Source: Oopsacas minuta (Eukaryota; Porifera; Hexactinellida; Lyssacinosida; Leucopsacidae). Taken from it: DNA of 64,000 bases. The stretch covers positions 1 to 64,000 of the forward strand of contig JAKMXF010000019.1 in the NCBI GenBank assembly GCA_024704765.1, written 5' to 3'. The notes beneath the pieces are model-generated. The model saw only the letters and a list, made by a program, of their open reading frames with translations. It was not told where the DNA came from and made no database searches. This document shows, piece after piece, positions 11,280 through 24,137 of the stretch. The position numbers and the translations under genes are program-made. Numbering within the stretch: position 1 is the first letter of the stretch; each line of letters begins with the position of its first letter.

Positions 11280-12642
11280 ATGACTTGGTATACAGGTCTG
11301 TCTATAGAAGTATCGGAAGCCAAATCCTTAGAACCAGGAATACTCTTACAAGCTTGCTCTCTTAATCCTTACTGTGGTGTTACAGTCGATAACACTAAGA
11401 TATGTCGTACAGCCACTAAATTCCACACATCTACACCTCTATGGACAGAGGAGTTCTACTTCCATTGTCCTCAGAAAGGGTTCCATTATGTCACATTCAC
11501 AGTTACCCATGATGATACCATAAAGTCTCGTAAACTGGGCAGACTCATGTTAAGCTGGGAACAAATAGGGAGCGGACCGATTAATGGATGGTTTCCTTTA
11601 TATGAAGTTTGTCTGTTTGTTATCTCTACAGGTGTTAAAATATGAATATATGCAATTTATAGGTTAAGAAGAGTGATGAGGTACAAGGAGAGATATATTT
11701 AGCAGTAGCTAAATTTGGTAGTAAGCTTAGAGTGCTAGTCAGTGAAGCAAAAGACTTAGCAGCTAAAGATGTTGGTGGGTCAGCTGATCCTTATTGTCAA
11801 CTCACATTTAATGGTACATACCAACTGGTCCCCTATTGTCCTATATTGTCTTATCCTCCCCCATATGGTAGGTGTTACTTATAAAACCAAGAAATTGGAC
11901 AGAACAAGGTTTCCTGCGTGGATGGAATCTTTTGACTTTCCTTTAGCCTCTAATCAATTGAATGACAGCTCTTCTCTCGTAATTACTGTATTAGATAAGG
12001 ATATTATAGATGATGATTTTATGGGAGAAGTTATCATACCATTTTCTGAGATTTCTAACATGGATACAGCTGTGGGTCAATGGTATTCACTTCTACCTCG
12101 TACTAGAGATAGAGCTGTACAGGTTAGTAACTGTTATGGACTAAGGAATGTGTAATAATCTCAATTATATGGACTGTTGTATAGGAGTCCCTTGGGTCTC
12201 TACGAATTAAGGTATCATTGGTTAGAGAATACCTACTGAGGGGAGAGGTGTACTCACCCCTGAGAGAGGTTATGACAGCTGCTGTTAATGATAACTTCAG
12301 TCAGCTGTTTGATTTGTTCTCTAAGAACTCTGTCATTCCATTGGGCAACACAGCTCGGAACCTTATGACATTCTATCTATCAGCTGGTGAGTTTTTAGTT
12401 GTATATTCAATAGGCTACATATTTACTGCACCGTTCCCAATAGATCTTGTATTACCATATCTGTACTGTGTATGTAACGCAGAGCTAAATATTTGTGAAA
12501 GATCCTAACACTTTATTCAGGGCTAATTCTCTAACTTCGAAGAGTTATGATCATCTACTCAAACTGACTTCTATTCCCTATCTTAAGAATACTTTGCAAT
12601 ATACCATTCAAAGGGTGAGTACATTTCGTTACATTATTGTCA

Positions 12643-12675
<33 letters not shown>

Positions 12676-14244
12676 TGATTTATTATATAGTTACTCCAGG
12701 AGGATAAGAACTGTGAAATAGATCCGAATAAATTGTCCTCTACGCCCGATAATAAACGGATATCTCTTGCAGTACTATTTGACAGCCCTACTACATCAGC
12801 TGGTGAACAGCTCACTACATACCTTATGACTACTATGGGTGCTATACTGAGCTCAGAATCCAGATGTCCAATACTAATACGTAGAGCTCTGAAACAGCTG
12901 TTTATTATGTCAGCTGATCGCTTCCCGGATCATGAAAATCTTCCTTATCTTGCTGTATCAGGTATAACAGGAGCTATAGGAAACAGTGAATTGTTTGTTG
13001 TTATTTGTTTTATTGTTTATTTAGGATTTCTATTTCTTCGTTTCTTCGCAGCTGCTATTTTATCACCTAAACTATTCTGTCTATATGATAACTTCCCCAA
13101 TGAGAGAGCCTCACGGTCTCTCACCCTCCTGGCCAAGCTTGTACAATCTGTTGCTAACTTGACAACAGCTAAGGAGGAGTATATGAGAACATTTGATGAC
13201 GTCATAATAGAAATGCATGGAAAACTTAAGGGATTCATTAAGAGACTCATTGATGTACCTGACCAACCTGTAACAGATTATAAAACAAAGTAAATACACA
13301 TATTATACCCAAAAAAGTTTGTTTATTTGTTTGTTTGTCTGTAGACTCCAAAAACAGATGAGTTATGACGGGTATATTCTGATATCTGGAATTTTACAGA
13401 AGTGCAAACTCTCAAACATCAAATTTCTTGGCTCTATTCAAACAGGAATTAACATTAAGAGAAGATATTTTGAACTTACTAGTAATTTGCTAAGCTATTA
13501 CACAGATTCAGTCTCTGGCAATCTTAAAGGGAGTATACTAGTTAGTGACATTACACACGTGGAACAGATGGACCCAGAAGCTTTAGGCTTTAAATATACT
13601 CTACAGGTTTGTTGTACATGTGTTCCGACCTAATTTATATTCTTTTTAACCCTACGCTCTCCCTAAGCTCCGTATACAGTCACCTGAAGAAAAGGAACCT
13701 AAATACTTCTTCATGATAGCCACCTCTCTTAATGATATGAGGGCCTGGCTGTCTACCCTGACTAAATGCTGTCTGTACAATAAGAACCAAACAGCTATAT
13801 TCCATCCTGGATTCTTTAAGAGGTCTAGTTGGTCATGTTGTAGGAACAAGTAAGTAATTATGTGTATGTTGAGAAATGGTAGGAGCTTTACACAAGCATT
13901 TATATCGGTTAATTAGAGAGAAGACCTTTGTGGGATGTAAGGCAACCAGACAAGGAGTAATACTCGGGGACTGGCAGGATCCCCTAGAGCAGAATTTTGA
14001 ATTACAGACTATTTATTCTCGACTCAATCTGATTCATGACCAACTCCCCAAACTACTCCAGAATGAGTATAACATTCCATCGACCATACCGCCTGAAGGA
14101 GAGACCACATCTATTACTACAGATCCTCAGGACCCCTCAACGATCCCCTCACCCCCTCTCCCTCTCAATGAGCCATGTTTGAACCTATTAAAAGCCTTAG
14201 AATCAATTTCTACAGCTAGAAACCAATGCAGGAAATTTTGTTAA
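11280..14244 (+). CDS. Ras GTPase-activating protein, C2-C2-RasGAP-PH-Btk (RASA4/RASAL1 type)
   Basis: Ten exons: 11280-11606, 11663-11813, 11872-12122, 12185-12386, 12444-12614, 12691-12961, 13025-13289, 13345-13606, 13668-13849, 13917-14244. The product is about 802 aa, close to human RASA4. Two C2 domains (residues 1-110 and 120-240, the second with ADPYCQL and LDKDIIDDD) should bind Ca2+ and membranes. The RasGAP domain follows, with the arginine-finger loop NTLFRANSLTSKS and the signature FLRFFAAAILSPKLF. A PH domain then carries a Btk zinc motif (FHPGFFKRSSWSCC, then VGC) and the conserved LGDWQDPLEQNFE. It turns off Ras or Rap at membranes. Exon 5 needs one base removed in the run AAA at 12498-12500 to join AELNICE to DPNTLFR. 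A splice site (TGTGTAG) right before the ATG suggests a 5' UTR intron. Confidence 0.9.
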
Positions 14245-14389
14245 AGAATATTTGTATATTAATTGTATTTTGATGAAAATATGTTTACTTTGTATTTTCG
14301 AGTAATTCTAGTTCCAGTGGATATTGGCTGGTATTGTTCTCATGGTTTTTGACAGTTATCTTTGTATATTTTAACAGTTCCAAATAGCT

Positions 14390-16686
14390 ATGACCAGTGA
14401 GGATAAGTTACCAGACACCCTATCCTCCTTACACCCCCTTCTACAGAGAGAGGACATGAGGAGAGCTAACAGGAGAAGAAGGAAAGTTGATTGTTTAGAT
14501 TCTACGCTAGAAACCAGCTGGTTTGTAACTTTTGTATTTATCAGTAATGTATTTGTGTAATTTTTATCTTATCTTCCATAGCGGAGATATTACAGACTCT
14601 ATTAAGGAATTTGATACAGATAACTTTACGCCACAAAAACTAGTACAATTACAGAACTCTATTGACACATTAAAGTGCAGTGAACAGTCCCTGAAGAGGG
14701 AGAATAGTATTCTTATAGAGAAGCTAGCTGTTGGTAATATCAGTACTGTAGATGATACAGGAGAGGAGCTGAGAGCTAGTCTAGTAGAGATAGAGAAGAT
14801 AAGGGGAGAGGGAAGGAAAGTTAAAGAGGAACTAAAACTTTGTCAAAAGAGGAATGCTTATCTTGAATCAGAAATGGAAACATTTAAACTTAAAGTCTGG
14901 AAATTCCTATTCATAAATAAACCTGTACTCCTTATATGTATTTATTTGTTAGTTAAGCCTGAGTGAGACAAGGTGTAGAGAGACAGATAACGATCTAAAG
15001 GATTGTCAGAAGAAGCTAGATCAGACTCAGAATGATTTATCGGCCCTTAAGTCAAGAGAATCTGAAGTTAGTAGACTTATCTCTGAAGCAGAGTCAGATA
15101 GACGTAGTTTACAGAGAATCAAAGATGTACAATCTACTCTCTCACATAACTCACGTACAATTGGTAAGACTACATTCCTTTGGCGTTTTTGGGAGGATTG
15201 GTGCTTGATAAGAGACCAAGGCAATTATGCATATGATATAATAGATGATTTGAGAGAAGCTATGATGGAGAGTTCTCATAAGGTAGAGGTGTTTGAAGAA
15301 GAGAACAGATTACTGAGGATACAACTAGAATCAGCTGAGAGAGAGAAGAAAGAGAGTGATAATATCGGGAGAGATGTGGTTACTAAAATAAAACAGCTGG
15401 AGTGTAATGTTGTAGAATTAGAAGCTGAATTAGTTAAGGCTAAAGCTGAATCTCTAACTCACGAGAAGAGATTTACAGGTACAGTGGAATCTTCACAAAC
15501 AGGGAGACAGGACCTGAAAAATACTGGCCCGTTTCCCTTGAGCCTGATCATGGAGGTTATACTGGAATTCTAATAAGCACTTCTATATTATTAATATGCT
15601 AGGGAAATAGACGTAGTCATGTTATGTGGATATTACAAATATAGGAATAGAGAAAGCTAAAGAAGCAGAACTAAACTACTTGAAGGATCAGATTAACACC
15701 AAGGATCAGCTGATTGCTTGTAAATCTATGACACTAGATGGTCTGAAGAAGGAGACAAACACTTGTAGACAGGAAGTTAGAGGGATGGAAGTAGCTTTAG
15801 AGATCAAAGAGTTTGAATTGGAACAGCTGAGACAGTTCAAGTTACTCATCAAGGATGAGAGAGGTCTGAAAATATTGTCTTATAGCTGATATATTTACTT
15901 ATTTCTATTTGTAGAAGAGATGAAGCAGGTTTCTTCTATGAAGGAGACTTTATCTGATATACAAAACAAGTATGAAGAGTTGAAGATACAAACTGAAACA
16001 CAGAACTCTGAGAATGAAGCTAAACAGGTAAATATATTGGATACCTGTTATATAAGGACCATCCTCTGGAAATCGTTCCATATATTCCTGTATATTATAC
16101 CGGTTATAAGAGTATCTCATTGAGTATATTTCTGCAGTCTTTTGGCAATTATGTGGATTCAATAGTTAGCACAAATCAAAGTTGGAACTTTTCTGCTATT
16201 ATTTTATTTGAATATTATTGTTAGGAATCTCTTCAATCTCAGATAGCAGAATTAAGGAAGAGTCGTAGGAGTCTTATTAAACAGCTGAAACAATTAGAAC
16301 AACTCTACACAGCTAAAGAGAATACTCACTGTAGTATGGAGAGTGAGTTCTCTAAACTGAGTCAGTTATTTTACGCTCTGAGAGAGAACAAGATAATCCC
16401 AGATTCTAAACAAGTACAACATGTTCTAGAGAGTATATACCAACCTTCTGATAGCAAACTACCAGAGCTATCATCTATAATTATGGATTCAGATTCTCAA
16501 TACGTTAAACCAGGTCTTAAACGATCTCTGAGTGCTGGTAGCGAGCTGAAGAGTATTCTTAAGAAATCTAACTCTCCGAAATGTTCTACTCCTAATACTT
16601 CTCAACAACATTCTCCCAATATACCTTATTCCTGTACCAAGAATACTGCTTGGTTATCTACTAAAGAGATATCTGGTGTGCTATAG
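14390..16686 (+). CDS. Coiled-coil protein, 560 aa, unrecognised
   Basis: Seven exons: 14390-14520, 14582-14894, 14953-15163, 15245-15478, 15645-15863, 15915-16027, 16225-16686, all GT-AG with compatible phases. After a basic N-terminus (RRANRRRRK) almost everything from residue 50 to 450 has heptad-like Leu/Ile spacing (KCSEQSLKRENSILIEKL, EVFEEENRLLRIQLESAE, RKSRRSLIKQLKQLEQLY). The last 100 residues are Ser/Pro-rich and probably disordered, with basic and phospho-site-like motifs (LKRSLSAGSELKSILKKS). I cannot name a family; a centrosomal, ciliary or Golgi coiled-coil protein is possible. It starts 145 bp after the RasGAP stop on the same strand. A weak exon 2 donor (AAA|GTCTGG) is the least certain junction. 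Confidence 0.75.
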
Positions 16687-17051
16687 AGAGTAATGGTAAC
16701 CTGATCAATTGATTACTTGTAACAATGTAATATGTACTGTGTTAATGATACAAGAACTTTACAATAATGAGATATTCATAAGAGTTGTATAAGTAATAGT
16801 ATAGTCAACTTCGTTATATCGAAGCTCAAGGGTTCGCGACTGATGAAGTATATGTAACTTTGACGGTTTGGGAACATATTTGTACAATCGTATTCACATT
16901 TGATTCAGATTCATGAGTTATACAAGGCAGGGGGGTTATATTAGAAGCATATTATCACCCATCGGACTATTCTTATATTAGATAAGATTCGCAGTCATAA
17001 CTAGATATTTCTATGTGTAAATAACCTGTTACATATCTTAGATGTTGATTA
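16687..17051. other. Intergenic, repeat remnant only
   Basis: Short spacer between same-strand genes. GTCAACTTCGTTATATCGAA near 16803 resembles the dispersed TATATCGAAG repeats at 28130, 46875 and 49780. Nothing else is recognised. Confidence 0.4.
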
Positions 17052-20000
17052 ATGGGTAGCCGTATTAGTCTAAACATTCAATCAGGTAGTAGTAGGTTTC
17101 GTATTCCAGATCTCCCTTCCAGCACTACAGTATTAGCTGTTAAGAAGGAAATATTCCAATACACAGGAATATTCATCAATAACCAGACGCTCAAATTCAA
17201 AGGAGTTGTATTGCAAGATAGAAATACGTTAGGGGAATGTGGAATTAAGACAGAGAATACTATTGAAGTAGAAGAGAGAGGTTCAGACTCTCAGAAGATA
17301 TTTATTGAATCTATACACGGAAATAATCTGATTACTCTAGATTACAACCCTGATGACACCATTCTGAGTATTAAAAGATATTTTCTCAGAGATTTGAGTA
17401 AGTTGAATTAGATAGTGGTGTCAACTAACATTTCATTATTTGTAATATCACAGATATTGAGATTGAACGTCAGAAGCTATTCTTCACAACAATCCTACTC
17501 CAGGACAATGAGAAACTGTCTAAGTACAAGATCCAGGAGGGTACTAAGCTGAGGTTAGAGATTACTCAACTGGATCCAAACTGTATCATGATTGAGATGC
17601 CGACAGGTCCGGTGTTAGACCTTGAATACAATGAAGACTTAACTATTGATAATCTGAAACAAACAATTTCGAGCACTGCTATGATTCATACAGACGAAAT
17701 ACGATTGTTTTTTAAAGAGGAGCAATTAGAAGCTAGGAAAAGCCTCTCGAAATATCACATCAAAGTAGGTGACACTCTTAAGCTTAAGCTACGACCTAAA
17801 GGAGAAATTATAATATATATTGACGCCCCTACAACCAAACAAACAGTTACAAATTTGACACTTGAGAATACCATCAGTGATATTAAAGTTAAGATTACTA
17901 ACGAAGCGAATATTCCTTTAGAGAAACAATCTCTCTATTTGGAAGGGGTGGTGTTGGAAAACGAGAGAACTTTACTGCATTCAGGAATAGAAGATGGATC
18001 AGTTATCAAGCTAGTACTAGAAGGACCAACTATTATGAGTATTTTTGTAAGATATAATTCAGAAAAGATCCCAATTGATGTAGACTCAAAATCTACAGTA
18101 TTGAATCTTAAAACTATTCTCGTAAGAGAGACTAAAGTGCCGGTAGAAGCTCAGAAGTTGGTGTTTGCTGGTAAATTGCTTGAAGACGATAAGGAGTTAT
18201 CTTCATACAGAATTCAGAAAGAAGTTACTGTTCATTTAATTCAGCAATTCAAGAAAGAGGAAATACAGATTGTAGTTAAAACTCATAATGATAATGATTT
18301 CCCTATTTCAGTGCTTCCTCAAACAAAGATTTATGCAATAAAAGAGACAATTGCTCACAAAGAATCCGGCGCAGCTGATCAGTACCTACTGACATTTTCA
18401 GGACGTATATTAGAAGATAATTCTAGAGTATCTAGCTATGAAATAGTGAATGAATCCTGTCTGCATATGGAACTTAAGCGAGAGGATAATGACCCACAAC
18501 CCCCAGTCCGTATGCGTTCCAGAGATGTTACGGTGAGTGAGTGTACGTGTGTTGTAATCTATTGAATAGATTTAATAATATAAACATTTATACGTGTATC
18601 TAGGGTGACCCATTCAGAAATCCAACATCCTCTATTCAAGATTTACCTCAACCAATCCTAAACCAACAACATGACGATCTCCCAGCCTTATTTGAACCGC
18701 CACGCCATTATCAGAACTTTGATTCTCCGCAAGTTTCATATGCTCGTGAAAACATTGGCCCTCGTTACTCTAATGAGAGAATTCCACTCCCACAGTCCAA
18801 CAAATATTTAGCAACTGAAATGCCTGACCTGCCTCCTCCAAACTACCGTTCTTTTAGTCCTAGTGGGTCCACCTCGGGCTCCTCAGCTATCCCAGAGAGA
18901 TTACCATATAATCCATTCCCTTACAGGTCCAATATACAACCAATGATGGGAAGTGGATATGGCCGACAAAATGTAACCGTGGGTGAGTATCCCTCACGCC
19001 AATATGTCTTGCGTAACCCTAGTGGCTACATTCTTCCTGATCAGGTGGATCTTAATAATTTTCCTTTACCACCACCCTTTCGTCCTGATCATGTTCTCAT
19101 GCAAGAAAGCTATAAGATTGAGAACACTAGAGATCCTTTACCTGAGCACAAGATCTCCATTAGAGTATCATTTCTGTGTAGCGAGGCAGTTAACATTGAG
19201 ATTAAAGATAACGCTACAATACTTGAAGTTAAGAGAGCTATAAAAATTGAGAAAGGGTTTATTGAAGAACATCAAAAGATCTATTTTAATGATTCAATTT
19301 GTGGAGATACACAGATATTGACAGATCTAGAAATTGTGGATAACAGTGGAATACAAGTTGATATACTATACAGCTGGAATGTGTGTTTCTTACATCACCA
19401 AATGATCATCAAATGTTATGCCAGTTCTAATATCGCTGATATTAAGAATTCTATTTTTGAAAAAGAGAAAATACCAGTGGAGAATCAACGGTTATTCTTG
19501 GAGGATAGAGAGCTATCTAACGAGCAATCTCTCAGTCACTATCAACCAGGACAAAATTTAAAATTTACCCTAGAAATAACTAAAAATATTTTGATTCTGT
19601 TCTCGTCTGGAAAGACTTTCATACTCCATAGCTGTCACGTTAAGATATCAGGGAAATTTATCAAGGAGCAGATCTACCAAAACTTCAAGATACCTGTAGA
19701 AAACCAAACACTGACTTATCTTGGTAAAGAAATAAAAGATGACCTAACTCTTGAGGATATTAAATATAGAGAAGAAAATAAAATAATTATTAACATTGAT
19801 TTCCATAATTCTAGATGGATAACTGTTTTGTTAAAGTTATCGAATGGGGATCAACAGCTCATAAAGATTCGTAGTCTGGATACAGTAGGGAAGCTTAAAA
19901 GTCTTGTGAATACTAATAGCTCTCTCCTAGTTGATGATCATGACTTTACTTATAATCATTGCAATCTATCCGATGAGAATATCATTGATTTCTACCAAAT

Positions 20001-21138
20001 TCGTAACTATGAAGAAATATCAATGTTTTCTAGTGAATTTAAAGTTGTTAATATGACACTGTTGAGTGGATGTGTTGAGCCTTTCTGTCTTAAACACTTT
20101 CAAAACCTCGAAAATATCAAAAGACGAATGCAGAATCAGTTCAGACTACCTCCAAATTACAATAAATTGTTTTTTGGGAAGATCAGGAATGTAGCTAATA
20201 TTAACCCACAGCATATCTCAAATGGTGAAAGCGTGTTCATAGGTCCTAACAATTCAATCTTAGTCTCTATTCTCTCTTCAAACAGTAGAATAATAGAAAT
20301 TCTGATAATTAAAGAAGAGCGAGTTTTCTCATTAAAACAGAAAATTGAAATGAAGGAGCATATTCCTATTCATGTTCAGCAATTGAGTTTTGAAGGAATT
20401 TCTATGGACAATGATACTTGTATTGGTAACTTCAATATTTCACCTAACAGCACTATCTTCCTTAACATATCAGAAGAGCCTATTAGCATTTACCTAAGAG
20501 ATGATGCTAATAATACTATACATTTCCCTCAGATAGATAGATACTTGTCTGTACGATTCTTAATGAAAAATCTAATTCAAATGGGCTACACTATTCGAAA
20601 AGATGATTTATTCGTGTTTGAAGGAACTGTTTTACATTCCAATGCTCCACTATGTTACTATGGTATACAGAATGGATGTAATTTGAGGTTTATCAGTAAA
20701 ACAGCGTCTAACTGTTTGTCTTCATCTCATCGAGGTTGTACGAGTGATAACAGAATTCCTTTTCAAGCTCCTAACCAGTTCAGTACTCCTATACAACACC
20801 AAGATGAGAGTGTACCCAGCATTGCTTGTACTTCCTGCATGCAGATCCAGTGTATTTGTGTAGTCCGTCTTCATTCACACACCGAGTCAAATATCGGGAT
20901 CAGGCCCCGACGGGATTTTACTCCATATTTTAATCGCCCTAAATCCGGTCCAATACACCCAGACATACAACAACCACATCATAATCATGCTAAAATATCT
21001 GAACCATATCCGTCGACCAACTTGCCCCAATCTCCACCATTCTATAACACTCCCACTAATCAGGATAGAAGTCATCGAGCTGAATATCAACCTCCATCTA
21101 ATCAGCACCATGGAAACTATCATACTAATTATGACTGA
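17052..21138 (+). CDS. Tandem ubiquitin-like repeat protein A, about 13 UBL repeats, 1319 aa
   Basis: Three exons: 17052-17397, 17454-18532, 18604-21138. The protein is built of diverged beta-grasp repeats of about 75 residues with the ubiquitin pattern: beta hairpin, VxxIKxxI helix, IPxxxQxLxFxGxxLxD, then SxYxIxxxSxIxL. Six repeats fill residues 1-465 (good examples: IPLEKQSLYLEGVVLENERT and VPVEAQKLVFAGKLLEDD). A Pro/Asn-rich linker of about 190 residues follows, then about seven more repeats, and a Pro/His/Asn-rich tail. No repeat ends in Gly-Gly, so these units should not be cleaved and conjugated as in polyubiquitin. A scaffold or ubiquitin-mimic role is inference. I recall no characterised protein with this many non-processable UBLs. 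It is followed 175 bp later by a related gene. Confidence 0.85.
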
Positions 21139-21313
21139 TTTCAAATGGCTGAAAGGTTGTTCTACCGAATTACTGATTATCTTTTTGATTCAGGTATTTT
21201 TATATTTTATACTATACTGCTGTGTGTTTTATTATATCAATTGCGTATTTTGAGAGTTCTCTACTTATCATATTCGATCCTTCCACCTCTTTTACTTAGA
21301 ATTTATAGTCTAA

Positions 21314-24137
21314 ATGCAGATCAAGATCCTGACTGACCGCAATGAGATAATAATAGAAGTAACCTTTACTGACAGAATTGATGCAGTTAAGGAGAAAATC
21401 GCTGAGAAGCTAGGATGCGAAATTCACAGACAGCGTCTATCATTTCAAGGAGTTATCTTAGAAGATCACAAGCAGATATCACAATACCCTATTTCACAAG
21501 AATCCAGTCTAAACCTTGAAATACGAATGAGACTGTATGTAAAGATGGCTAGCATGACGCTAGATTTGGATTGCTATCCTTCCTGGAGCATCAGTGAAGT
21601 GAAGCATGAGATTGGCCAGAAGGTACAGGTACCAGCCAACAATCAGATGTTATCATACAAAGACGAAGAGCTTAAGAATAATAAAACTGTTAGAGATTAT
21701 GATTTCAGAGATCAAACTTGTATTGCTATGTCTGGAGTTATTATGGTCACTGTTAATTTCCCTTCTGGTAAGTGTATGCGATATCCTTTCGACCAACAAG
21801 CCACTGTATTTGCCATAAAACAAGAAGTTTGGGAGAACGAGCGCATTCCTACTGATCGGCAAACTCTCAACTATAAAGGAAGAGAGCTGAGAGGTGATCA
21901 GACATTCTCTTCTATCCGCTACAGAGATGGAGACAATATTTATCTAGCTATTCAACATTCACCTGCAGACATAATACAAGTATTTGTTAAGACACCTATC
22001 GGCCAGAAGCGCTTTATCAGTATAAGCAAATATGAAGCTGTTGGAAGGATTGAGGATAAAGTTGGGTTTCAGCTAGAAGATCTATTTTCACATATCTGCT
22101 ATTACAAAGGTAAAGTGTTAGATGACGTTAATGTAGTAGAGGTCTATAATATACAACAATTGGCTGAGTTAGAGCTGAGGTCTTGTGAAGACAGAATTCC
22201 TGTGTTTGTTATCTTAGCTAGTGGAACTGTTTCTTCTTTCTACGTAAAACCGAGTGAACTTGTATCTGACGTGACTGCACGAATTAGATCGAAGCTGCAT
22301 GTTCCTAATGAACACAGGAAACTCTATCATAATCACAGGCTGTTACCGAACGATCAAATAATAAGAAATTGTGACATGATTCCAGGGGATAATCTCTTAT
22401 TCGGTACTGATGACTCGTTTAGCATAACTGTGTATCCATCAGGGATACCAGTTGATATTCTAGTACGAAATACTGACAGGATTAAGGATTTGAAGTATCA
22501 AGTCGAACGGAGGGAGAAAATTCCTTTTCATTTGCAAGAGTTTACATTTCAAGGTTCCATTCTAGATAACGAACAGCTTGTGTCTAGCACTCAGTTGAGA
22601 TGTGGAACAATGATTATACTCACTATTATCTCAAATCCTAGCAACATGATCGATGTAAAGTTATTTGATCTCTCGAAAAATAAAATGAACATTGCAGGTA
22701 ATTCCGAGTTTTCAACAGTAGGAAATTTACAAAATAGGATAGCATTTAGTGAGCAAGATGTCTCCTTCGTATTTAAAGACATCGTCATGAAGCAATCCAA
22801 GCTATTAAGCAACTACGGGATAAGGCATGAATCGGAGATCTTGGTAGTTAGTGCTAATTATAATATATTAGCTGTTCCGCCTTCTAATACCAATAGATCC
22901 CATTATACTGGAACAACTCCTGCTGAAAATGTTAACTATGACAGTAGAAACCAATTTCCTGTGTTTAATGCTAATTATCAGGATGGCGCTTCTTCACACC
23001 TGAACTACCCTTATCAACAACATCAACAGCCTGATCAACCACCATATCAATCACAACAGCAACAAACACATATTCATCAACAACAACCACAATATCATCA
23101 ACAACCTCGACAACATACGAATTTTTCTCCTCAACACTCAAATATCCATCAACAACATACAAATTTTCCTCCTCAACAACCACAATATCATCAACAACCT
23201 CGACAACATACGAATTTTCCTCCTCAACAAACAAATATCCATCAACAACAAACAAACTTTCCTCCTCAACAAACAAATATTCATCAACAACATACGAATT
23301 TTCCTCCTCAACAAACAAATATCCATCAACAACAAACAAACTTTCCTCCTCAACAAACAAATATCCATCAACAACAAACAAACTTTCCTCCTCAACAAAC
23401 ACAATTTCCTCAACAACAACCACAAAATCAAAACACTTATCCTCAACAACAATCCCAGCATGACACACCTTCTGAACTAGTCCTCTTATCCTCTTTACCA
23501 ATACCACATACTGAAAATTTTGAACAGTCGCACGATCGATTAGACTTCCTGACCAAATCAACTATCGCATCTAAAGAAATCTGCATGCATTTATCGCATC
23601 ATGTAACTGGTACTTTTCAGGTTCAGTGTACTACTCATGAATCAATAGCTACTCTCAAAGAACGTATATTCCACCACACACGCATTCCATCTAGCAAGAT
23701 CCATCTCCTGCATGATGACCAACTCCTTTCTAATGATAAAAGGACCCTAGAGGAGTATAAAATAATGTATGACAGAGTAATTAAGCTGAATGATCTACTT
23801 CGAATTTCTGTGACTTATGAGTCAAATGATATCATAAGATGGGTGAATGGGATTGATTTTGTTAGCACTTTAGGTGCAGATATCGCCGAGGAGTTGAAAA
23901 TGGATAAAGATAACCTCATTCTTACATATAAAGATGCGATATTGGATTTTGATAAGAGACTCAATCAATATCAAATTGACTTTGATTCTAAAATTATTGC
24001 GGAAAAAATACGTAAGTAATTGTCTGTTTATTAATAATAATGCTCTCAATTGTGTAAATATATTTATTTTGTTAGAACAAACTGTTTCAACACAATTATT
24101 GTTTACTTTTGTATTCACATACGTATTTTTAGTGTGA
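21314..24137 (+). CDS. Tandem ubiquitin-like repeat protein B, about 9 UBL repeats, Gln-rich linker, possible tail anchor
   Basis: Exon 21314-24011, probably spliced (C|GTAAGT) to 24076-24137, giving 919 aa. The first repeat begins MQIKILTD like ubiquitin MQI and keeps its fold pattern (VKEKIAEKL, QRLSFQGVILED). Seven repeats cover residues 1-520. A Gln/Asn/Pro/His low-complexity segment (about 575-720) contains a 14-residue repeat. Two further UBLs follow. The proposed last exon adds a hydrophobic C-terminus (LLFTFVFTYVFLV), which could act as a tail anchor; without it the protein ends KIRK. No repeat ends in Gly-Gly. An in-frame TAA sits just before the ATG, so it is not a continuation of gene A. 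A strong 3' splice site (TTTTACTTAG, 21299) points to a 5' UTR intron. Likely a tandem duplicate of gene A. Confidence 0.82.
23130..23410. repeat. Coding 42-bp tandem repeat, Gln/Asn-rich
   Basis: A unit encoding QQTNIHQQQTNFPP is repeated about four times nearly exactly, with degenerate copies at the edges. Such a tract is prone to copy-number change between alleles. The strong minus-strand frames here are shadows. Confidence 0.85.

Noticed and set aside
12218-12508. Continuous frame through the intron of the RasGAP gene
   Set aside because: Alignment with RASA-type proteins requires splicing 12386 to 12444; the intron bases only happen to be open.
21145-21336. 63-codon plus frame with a hydrophobic stretch between the two tandem-UBL genes
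   Set aside because: It spans a probable 5' UTR intron ending at the TTTTACTTAG splice site and cannot be joined in frame to either gene.
22971-23561. Minus-strand frames of 196 and 107 codons
   Set aside because: They are antisense shadows of the CAA-rich Gln repeat of tandem-UBL protein B.
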